DNA from: Streptococcaceae bacterium
GTDB lineage: Bacteria > Bacillota > Bacilli > Lactobacillales > Streptococcaceae
Direction of reading: 5' to 3'
Assembly: GCA_902836505.1 (NCBI GenBank)
Contig: CADFQU010000070.1
Coordinates: forward strand, 1 to 5,800
DNA: 5,800 nucleotides
Shown here: one piece after another, positions 1 to 4,784 of the stretch
Layout: each line of letters begins with the position of its first letter
How positions within the stretch are numbered: position 1 is the stretch's first letter
Program-made: the position numbers and the translations under genes
Notes under the pieces: generated by a model
The model's database searches: none
What the model saw: only the letters and a program-made list of their open reading frames with translations
What the model was told of the DNA's origin: nothing

Positions 1-193
1 CAATAAGGAAGCTGCCCAAGCTTTCTTCTCCCATTCGGCCATTACCTGGTTGATTGGCTCTATGATTATTTTGTTTGTGATTCGCTTTTTGAAGGGCGTC
101 ATCAAATGGGGCTTGTTTTTGCTAGTGATTGGCATCGGGCTTTTCCTAGCCTGTCAGTACAGTCAAATGGCTTCCAATGTCTCAGCGATTTAA
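1..193 (+). CDS. C-terminal end of a small integral membrane protein (5' truncated)
   Basis: An open frame runs from base 2 to the TAA at 191-193, giving 63 residues with no start codon needed inside the window, so the gene begins upstream. The visible part has two hydrophobic stretches that look like membrane helices, around WLIGSMIILFVIRFL and WGLFLLVIGIGLFLACQY. A short basic link (KGVIK) joins them, and a polar tail ends in NVSAI. I do not recognise the family and assign no function. A strong terminator starts about 10 bases after the stop, so this is the last gene of its transcript and is probably not co-transcribed with the ABC-F gene that follows. From memory, the pneumococcal homologue of the next gene lies just after cca (tRNA nucleotidyltransferase). 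This tail does not look like Cca, so the local gene order may differ here. Confidence 0.7.
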   Translation, partial: NKEAAQAFFSHSAITWLIGSMIILFVIRFLKGVIKWGLFLLVIGIGLFLACQYSQMASNVSAI

Positions 194-202
194 AAAGTGA
201 AG

Positions 203-237
203 AAAGGTCAAGCGCGTCTAGCGTTTGGCCTTTTCTT
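203..237 (+). terminator. Rho-independent terminator after the upstream membrane-protein gene
   Basis: AAAGGTCAAGCGC (203-215) pairs with GCGTTTGGCCTTT (221-233) around a 5-base loop (GTCTA). The 13-bp stem contains two G-U pairs and is followed by TTTTCTT. With one bulged T the stem can be extended by the pairing of TGAAG with CTTCA on the outside, so it may also work in the opposite direction. It starts 10 bases after the stop of the upstream gene. It also covers an in-frame TTG at 225 that could otherwise be taken as the ABC-F start, which argues against that start. Confidence 0.85.
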
Positions 238-240
238 CAA

Positions 241-269
241 TTGTCAATTTGTCAAAAGTAAGGTACAAT
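241..269 (+). promoter_or_regulatory. Sigma-70-type promoter of the ABC-F gene, placed for a leaderless mRNA
   Basis: The -35 box TTGTCA (241-246) matches TTGACA at 5 of 6 positions. The -10 box TACAAT (264-269) matches TATAAT at 5 of 6, and the spacing is exactly 17 bp. It lies directly after the terminator, as expected for the first promoter of a new transcription unit. Transcription starting about 7 bases after the -10 box would begin at about position 276, the first base of the predicted start codon. The only purine-rich stretch near the ATG (AAGTAAGG, about 256-263) lies inside the promoter spacer and would not be in such an mRNA. Confidence 0.7.
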
Positions 270-275
270 GAAACT

Positions 276-2183
276 ATGATTATTTTACAAGCCAACAAAA
301 TTGAACGCTCTTTTGCAGGGGAGGTTCTTTTTGATAATATCAGCCTGCAAGTGGATGAACGGGATCGAATTGCTCTGGTCGGAAAGAACGGCGCAGGCAA
401 GTCTACGCTCTTGAAAATCTTGGTGGGAGAAGAAGAGCCAACTTCTGGAGAAATCAATAAAAAACGCGATCTTTCTCTCTCTTATCTGGCCCAGGATAGT
501 CGCTTTGAGTCGACCAATAGCATCTACGATGAGATGCTCCATGTCTTTAACGATCTCCGTAAGACGGAGAAAACCTTACGGCAGATGGAGCTCGAGATGG
601 GGGAAAAAACTGGAGCCGATTTGGAGAAACTCATGCAGGATTATGACCGGCTATCGGAAGAATTCCGTCAAGCTGGTGGCTTCACCTATGAGGCAGATAT
701 CCGCGCCATTTTAAACGGCTTCAAGTTTGATGAGTCCATGTGGCAGATGAAGATTGAAGAGTTATCTGGTGGGCAAAATACCCGTTTGGCTCTGGCTAAG
801 ATGCTCTTGGAAAAGCCAAATCTTTTGGTACTGGATGAGCCGACCAACCACTTGGATATTGAGACCATTGCCTGGTTGGAAAATTACTTGGTCAATTATA
901 GTGGGGCCCTTCTCATTGTCAGTCACGACCGGTATTTTTTAGATAAGGTCGCAACCATTACTCTGGACTTGACCAAGCATTCTTTGGACCGCTATGTCGG
1001 CAATTACTCCAGCTTTGTCGAGCAAAAAGAACAAAAACTGCTAACTGAAGCTAAAAACTACGAGAAACAACAAAAAGAGATTGCTTCGCTTGAAGACTTT
1101 GTCAATCGCAATTTGGTGCGGGCGTCGACCACCAAGCGGGCCCAGTCTCGTCGCAAGCAGTTGGAAAAAATGGAGCGCCTAGACAAGCCCGAAGCTGGGA
1201 CCAAGTCTGCCCATATGACCTTCCATTCTGATAAGACCTCTGGCAATGTCGTTTTGACAGTAGAAGAGGCAGCTGTCGGCTATGACGATCAAGTCCTATC
1301 AGAGCCCATCAATCTGGATATCCGCAAGATGAATGCGGTCGCTATTGTAGGACCAAATGGGATCGGGAAATCGACTCTTATCAAGTCCATCGTTGGACAG
1401 ATTCCTTTTATCAAAGGAGAAGCCCGTTTTGGGGCCAATGTCGAGGTAGGCTACTATGACCAGACCCAAAGTAAGCTAACCCCTCACAACAGTGTTTTGG
1501 ATGAACTCTGGAATGACTTTAAGCTAACACCAGAAGTGGAAATTCGCAATCGCCTGGGAGCCTTCCTTTTCTCTGGGGACGATGTCAAGAAAACCGTCGG
1601 CATGCTGTCAGGTGGAGAGCGGGCGCGCCTGCTCTTGGCTAAACTATCCATGGAGAATAACAACTTTTTGATTCTCGATGAGCCGACCAACCACTTGGAC
1701 ATCGATAGCAAGGAAGTGCTGGAAAATGCCTTGATTGATTTTGACGGGACTCTTCTCTTTGTCAGCCACGACCGCTACTTTATCAATCGGGTAGCCACCC
1801 AAGTCTTAGAACTCTCAGAAGAGGGCTCGACACTTTACCTAGGAGACTATGATTATTATCTGCAGAAAAAAGCAGAGTTAGAGGCCCTTGCTGCAGCGCA
1901 AGCAGAAGCTGCGCCCGCTTCTTCAACGGAAGAAGTCACCAGCAATGATTATCATCTGCAAAAGCAAAACCAAAAGGAACTCCGTAAAATCACCCGTCGC
2001 ATTGAGCAATTGGAAGTGGAGATGGAAGAGCTGGATCAAAAGATCCAAGCTATCACCGAAACCATGCATAACACTAATAATGCAGAGGATTTGGTCCAAC
2101 TGCAAAGCGAGCTTGACCAACTAACTGTCCAGCAGGAAGCGGTCATGGAAGAGTGGGCAGAACTGTCAGAGCAGGTGGAATAG
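276..2183 (+). CDS. ABC-F family ATPase (YdiF-like translation factor), 635 aa
   Basis: This is a soluble twin-ATPase protein of the ABC-F family, whose members bind the ribosomal E site and act on stalled or antibiotic-bound ribosomes rather than transporting substrates. Cassette 1 has Walker A GKNGAGKST (36-44), signature LSGGQ (163-167), Walker B LLVLDEPT with catalytic Glu188, and switch His217. A charged helical linker (about 240-315, the P-site tRNA interaction region) follows. Cassette 2 has GPNGIGKST (359-367), LSGGE (444-448), Glu469 and His498. An Ala/Glu-rich stretch (about 533-552) leads to a C-terminal coiled coil (about 560-633). All ATPase residues are intact and there are no membrane segments. 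The start MIILQANKIERSF is chosen because the family begins this way and because the alternative TTG at 225 lies inside a terminator stem. The protein closely resembles the streptococcal housekeeping ABC-F next to cca in pneumococcus (from memory). Nothing in the sequence marks it as a resistance type (Msr, Lsa, Vga). The exact subfamily is inferred. Confidence 0.93.
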   Translation: MIILQANKIERSFAGEVLFDNISLQVDERDRIALVGKNGAGKSTLLKILVGEEEPTSGEINKKRDLSLSYLAQDSRFESTNSIYDEMLHVFNDLRKTEKTLRQMELEMGEKTGADLEKLMQDYDRLSEEFRQAGGFTYEADIRAILNGFKFDESMWQMKIEELSGGQNTRLALAKMLLEKPNLLVLDEPTNHLDIETIAWLENYLVNYSGALLIVSHDRYFLDKVATITLDLTKHSLDRYVGNYSSFVEQKEQKLLTEAKNYEKQQKEIASLEDFVNRNLVRASTTKRAQSRRKQLEKMERLDKPEAGTKSAHMTFHSDKTSGNVVLTVEEAAVGYDDQVLSEPINLDIRKMNAVAIVGPNGIGKSTLIKSIVGQIPFIKGEARFGANVEVGYYDQTQSKLTPHNSVLDELWNDFKLTPEVEIRNRLGAFLFSGDDVKKTVGMLSGGERARLLLAKLSMENNNFLILDEPTNHLDIDSKEVLENALIDFDGTLLFVSHDRYFINRVATQVLELSEEGSTLYLGDYDYYLQKKAELEALAAAQAEAAPASSTEEVTSNDYHLQKQNQKELRKITRRIEQLEVEMEELDQKIQAITETMHNTNNAEDLVQLQSELDQLTVQQEAVMEEWAELSEQVE

Positions 2184-2225
2184 ATGGAAGATCTAGCGGA
2201 GAGAGTGTAGTTTTCTAATTTGCCT

Positions 2226-2231
2226 AAGGAG
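2226..2231 (+). promoter_or_regulatory. Ribosome binding site deciding the start of the 117-aa gene
   Basis: AAGGAG lies 9 bases before ATG 2241 and 6 bases before an in-frame GTG at 2238. A TTG at 2220 is also in frame but lies upstream of this site, so it cannot use it. The ATG is preferred. The GTG would add one residue and cannot be excluded. Confidence 0.8.
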
Positions 2232-2240
2232 AACATTGTG

Positions 2241-2594
2241 ATGACTGAAAATGATTGGTTTATGAAGCAGATTAAAGGTGTGGCCGATATAATTGGTACA
2301 ACTTTGCGCCTGCATATTCAGAATTTAGATTTGGGGCAGTACGAGGATGAGGAAGGAAAACTCATCAACGGGAATCACTATCTTCAGCAAGTTTTAGAAG
2401 AGCAGCGCTTTGCGGAGGCCATTTCTTTTGTTGAAGAGCAGATGAAACGCCTACCTCTTCATCAGTATGATCTATTGGTTGATTGGCTGATTTCTTACTT
2501 AAGACAATTAGATGTTTCCGTTAAAGAAGAACATGGATTCTACGAAGGATACTTGCAAGAGTTAGAAAGGTACTTAAAGGAATTTAAGTGGTAA
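2241..2594 (+). CDS. Small helical protein of unknown function, possibly DUF6483 family, 117 aa
   Basis: The protein begins MTENDWFMKQIKGVADIIG and is predicted by eye to be helical throughout: residues 1-33, about 45-71 (YLQQVLEEQRFAEAISFVEEQMKRL) and about 75-115. It has no signal peptide, membrane segment, cysteine or recognisable catalytic motif, and it is rich in Glu, Leu and Gln. The N-terminal pattern D-x-x-M-x-Q-I-x-x-x and the length fit my memory of DUF6483, a Firmicute family without known function. I could not test that assignment. The gene follows the ABC-F stop by 57 bp with no visible terminator or good promoter, and its stop is 4 bases before the Rgg start, so translation of the two is probably coupled. 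The close link to the regulator suggests a joint role, perhaps as a regulatory partner, but nothing in the sequence proves this. Confidence 0.85.
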   Translation: MTENDWFMKQIKGVADIIGTTLRLHIQNLDLGQYEDEEGKLINGNHYLQQVLEEQRFAEAISFVEEQMKRLPLHQYDLLVDWLISYLRQLDVSVKEEHGFYEGYLQELERYLKEFKW

Positions 2595-2598
2595 TCAA

Positions 2599-3471
2599 AT
2601 GGAAGATTTAGGCAAAGTTTTTCGTGAATTCCGAATCAGTAAAAATTATTCATTGAAAGAAGCTGCAGGGGAGGCCTGTTCGACCTCCCAGTTATCCCGT
2701 TTTGAATTGGGGGAGTCGGATCTGGCTACGTCGCGCTTCTTTGAGATATTAGATAATATCCATGTGACGATTGAAAATTTTATGGATAAGGCCAGAAATT
2801 TTCAACACCATGAGCATGTGGCCTTGATGGCCCAGATTATTCCTCTTTACTATTCAAATGATATTACTGGTTTTCAAAAGCTTCAAGGAGAACAACTTGA
2901 AAAGGTTAAACGTTCGACCAATCCTCTTTATTTTGAATTGAACTGGATCTTGTTACAAGGGCTGATTTGCAAGAGAGATGCAAGCTACACCATAAGGCAG
3001 AGTGAGCTGGACAAGGTGGCGGATTATCTCTTTCAAACGGAAGAGTGGACCATGTATGAGTTGATCCTCTTTGGCAATCTTTATAGCTATTATGATGTGG
3101 ATTATGTTACTCGGCTTGGTAGAGAAGTGATGGAGCGCGAAGATTTCTACAAGGAAATTGGTCGCCATCGAAAACTGGTCTTGATTCTGGCCCTCAATTG
3201 TTACCAGCATTGTTTAGAACACCGTTCTTTTGAAAATGCTAGTTATTTTGAAGCCTATGTTGAAAAGATTATCGGCAAGGGAATTAAACTCTACGAACGC
3301 AATGTCTTTCATTACCTCAAGGGATTTGCCCTCTATCAGAAGGGGCAAAAGAAAGAAGGTTGTCAGCAAATGCAGGAAGCCATGAATATTTTTGATGTGT
3401 TGGGACTACCAGAGCAGGTAGCTTACTATCAAGAACACTTTGATAAATTTGTAATAGATGAATGTTCCTAA
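2599..3471 (+). CDS. Rgg/GadR/MutR family transcriptional regulator, 290 aa
   Basis: This is a cytoplasmic DNA-binding regulator. The N terminus (about 5-60) is an Xre-type helix-turn-helix. It carries the family hallmark STSQLSRFELGESDL (28-42), which matches the Rgg pattern S-x-S-Q-[IL]-S-R-F-E-x-G-E-S. Residues about 65-285 form a long helical region like the TPR-type repeat domain that in Rgg proteins binds peptide pheromones and dimerises. The length is typical for the family. Rgg2/Rgg3 have a cysteine at position 45 (from memory); the equivalent position here is Thr44, so that feature is absent. The ATG at 2599 follows the previous stop by 4 bases. Its own ribosome site is weak (AAGTGG, 2586-2591), which favours translational coupling. 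The MFS exporter gene follows by 25 bp, so the exporters are the likely targets. No short hydrophobic peptide gene with a credible ribosome site is seen nearby, so the ligand and the Rgg subgroup remain open. Confidence 0.9.
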   Translation: MEDLGKVFREFRISKNYSLKEAAGEACSTSQLSRFELGESDLATSRFFEILDNIHVTIENFMDKARNFQHHEHVALMAQIIPLYYSNDITGFQKLQGEQLEKVKRSTNPLYFELNWILLQGLICKRDASYTIRQSELDKVADYLFQTEEWTMYELILFGNLYSYYDVDYVTRLGREVMEREDFYKEIGRHRKLVLILALNCYQHCLEHRSFENASYFEAYVEKIIGKGIKLYERNVFHYLKGFALYQKGQKKEGCQQMQEAMNIFDVLGLPEQVAYYQEHFDKFVIDECS

Positions 3472-3496
3472 ATAAGCAAGAGATAAAGGAGATTTT

Positions 3497-4675
3497 ATGA
3501 ACCGACATGCGGTCCAATTAATTAGTCGTGGGGCGATTAACAAAATTGGAAATATGCTCTATGATTATGGGAATAGTGTCTGGCTGGCCTCAATGGGGAC
3601 TATAGGAAAGACGGTATTAGGGATCTATCAGATTTCTGAGTTAGTGACAGGGATTCTCGTCAATCCTTTTGGAGGAGTAATTTCAGACCGTTTTTCTCGT
3701 CGCAAGATTTTGATGACGACCGACTTGGTTTGTGGACTCCTTTGTTTGGCGATTTCTTTTATCAGAAATGATCGTTGGATGATTGCGGCACTGATTTTTG
3801 CCAATATTGTCCAGGCCATTGCCTTTGGTTTTTCTCGACCTGCCAATAAAGCCATTATCACAGAGGTGGTAGAGAAAGAAGAGATTGTAACCTATAATGC
3901 GCACTTGGAGTTGGTCTTACAGGTTGTTAGTGTCAGTTCTCCCGTGTTTTCTTTCCTAGTTCTACAATTTGCCAGTCTCCATGCGACCCTCTTACTAGAT
4001 GCGTTGACCTTTTTCATTGCCTTTGTCCTAGTAGCATTCCTTCCGAAAGAAGAAGCCAAGGTTCAAGAAAAGAAACAGTTTACGGGAAAAGATATCTTTT
4101 CTGATATCAAGGAGGGGTTAGACTATATCTGGCATCAGAAAGACATTTTCTTTCTCCTCTTGGTGGCCTCCGGCGTCAATTTCTTTTTTGCGGCTTTTGA
4201 GTTTTTACTTCCCTTTTCCAATCAACTTTACGGAGTCAAGGGGGCTTATGCGACTATTTTAACACTCGGTGCAATTGGGTCTATTCTAGGAGCACTTGTT
4301 GCCAATAAAATTGCATCAAGTATGAAAACTCTCCTGTTTTTACTGATTATGGCAGGGGGCGGAGTGTTCATGATGGGCTTGCCTCTTCCTCCTTATTTTT
4401 CCTTTTCGGGAAATCTGGTCTGTGAATTTTTTGTGACCATTTTCGACATCCACGTTTTTAGTCAAGTGCAAACAAAGGTGGAAGATGATTATCTGGGGAG
4501 AGTCTTGAGCACGATTTATACTTTGGCTGTTCTTTTTATGCCCATCGCCAAAGGTTTGATGACTTGGTTACCAAGTGTCCAAGTAGAATCCTTTCTCCTG
4601 ATTGGAGCTGGAGTTATTCTCTTTTCACTCTTTGCTCAGCTAGTAGCTAAGCAGCTTCAATCAAAAGAACAGTAG
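3497..4675 (+). CDS. MFS exporter, DHA3-like (macrolide-efflux-type fold), copy 1, 392 aa
   Basis: This is a complete 12-helix major facilitator with the usual length of about 400 residues and no signal peptide. Helix 1 contains Asp23 (LYDYGNSVWL). The loop between helices 2 and 3 carries motif A, GGVISDRFSRRK (59-70), with Asp64, Arg65 and Arg68-Arg69. Helix 4 with the following loop reads FGFSRPANKAIITEVVEKEEI (111-130), the region where drug:proton antiporters of the DHA3/MFS_3 group have a conserved Arg/Pro. A basic and acidic central loop (about 183-215, KEEAKVQEKK) splits the two six-helix halves. Proton-driven efflux of a small molecule is inferred from the family; the substrate cannot be read from the sequence. 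The ribosome site AAAGGAG (3485-3491) is 5 bases before the ATG. The gene is 25 bp downstream of the Rgg gene with no terminator between, so it is probably in the same operon. A close paralogue follows in tandem. Confidence 0.92.
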   Translation: MNRHAVQLISRGAINKIGNMLYDYGNSVWLASMGTIGKTVLGIYQISELVTGILVNPFGGVISDRFSRRKILMTTDLVCGLLCLAISFIRNDRWMIAALIFANIVQAIAFGFSRPANKAIITEVVEKEEIVTYNAHLELVLQVVSVSSPVFSFLVLQFASLHATLLLDALTFFIAFVLVAFLPKEEAKVQEKKQFTGKDIFSDIKEGLDYIWHQKDIFFLLLVASGVNFFFAAFEFLLPFSNQLYGVKGAYATILTLGAIGSILGALVANKIASSMKTLLFLLIMAGGGVFMMGLPLPPYFSFSGNLVCEFFVTIFDIHVFSQVQTKVEDDYLGRVLSTIYTLAVLFMPIAKGLMTWLPSVQVESFLLIGAGVILFSLFAQLVAKQLQSKEQ

Positions 4676-4726
4676 GTATCCTTTTATAAAATTGCAATCT
4701 ATTATTTTTCCCAAATAAGGGACAAA

Positions 4727-4750
4727 ATGAAAACCTCTTTCATGAACTGA
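4727..4750 (+). other. Possible 7-codon leader ORF (MKTSFMN) before exporter copy 2
   Basis: ATG 4727 to TGA 4748-4750 encodes MKTSFMN. AAGG (4717-4720), part of AAGGGA, stands 6 bases before the ATG, an acceptable ribosome site. The ORF exactly covers the left arm of the inverted repeat whose right arm holds the ribosome site of exporter copy 2. Such a layout is known for leader peptides of Gram-positive resistance genes. It would matter only in a transcript starting upstream of 4717, for example read-through from exporter copy 1. An ORF this short can occur by chance. Confidence 0.25.
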
Positions 4751-4756
4751 TACAAT
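4727..4756 (+). promoter_or_regulatory. Extended -10 promoter of the second MFS gene
   Basis: TGATACAAT (4748-4756) is an extended -10 element: TG, one base, then TACAAT, the same hexamer as in the ABC-F promoter. The best -35 is ATGAAA (4727-4732), 18 bp upstream and matching TTGACA at 4 of 6 positions. A weak -35 is tolerated with an extended -10. The predicted start is near 4763, giving a 22-base leader that contains the ribosome site AAGGAGG (4771-4777) 7 bases before ATG 4785. Confidence 0.55.
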
Positions 4757-4781
4757 AGTTTCAGAAAATGAAGGAGGTTTT
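4730..4781 (+). promoter_or_regulatory. Inverted repeat bracketing the promoter and holding the SD of exporter copy 2
   Basis: AAAACCTCTTTCAT (4730-4743) pairs with ATGAAGGAGGTTTT (4768-4781): 14 bp with a single T-G pair and a 24-base spacer. The spacer can fold further (AACT 4745-4748 with AGTT 4757-4760). The right arm contains the full ribosome site AAGGAGG, so RNA that includes both arms would hide it. The right arm also runs into TTTTTG, so the hairpin could act as a weak terminator for exporter copy 1, although the large loop makes that less likely. As DNA, the two arms flank the -10 element and could be an operator. Confidence 0.65.
4756..4770 (+). promoter_or_regulatory. CodY-box-like sequence at the predicted transcription start of exporter copy 2
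   Basis: TAGTTTCAGAAAATG matches the known CodY consensus AATTTTCWGAAAATT at 12 of 15 positions, including the whole centre TTTCAGAAAAT. It begins at the last base of the -10 box and spans the predicted start, a typical place for repression. CodY is a branched-chain amino acid/GTP sensor present in streptococci. Matches with three mismatches are common by chance in AT-rich DNA, so this is only a candidate. Confidence 0.25.
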
Positions 4782-4784
4782 TGT

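Noticed and set aside
225..275. A 17-residue N-terminal extension of the ABC-F protein from TTG 225
   Set aside because: The TTG lies in the 3' arm of a terminator, the extension crosses a promoter, it has no ribosome site, and the family begins at MIILQ.
2191..2219. Possible promoter (TCTAAT as -10) before the 117-aa gene
   Set aside because: The most important A of the -10 is missing and no -35 is found at a suitable distance.
2220..2240. A start at TTG 2220 for the 117-aa protein
   Set aside because: The ribosome site AAGGAG (2226-2231) is downstream of it and serves ATG 2241 or GTG 2238.
2668..2692. Six-base inverted repeat GGGAGG / CCTCCC inside the Rgg gene
   Set aside because: Short, inside the conserved helix-turn-helix coding region, with no T tract.
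4705..4726. Imperfect dyad TTTTTCCC / GGGACAAAA and the ATTGCAAT palindrome at 4691-4698 as operators
   Set aside because: Only short arms with a mismatch; such dyads are frequent in AT-rich gaps and match no site I can name.
4702..4743. Minus-strand 13-codon ORF (MKEVFILSLIWEK) as a possible Rgg pheromone gene
   Set aside because: There is no purine-rich ribosome site before its ATG, it is shorter than typical SHP precursors, and its start lies in the inverted repeat, which explains its sequence.
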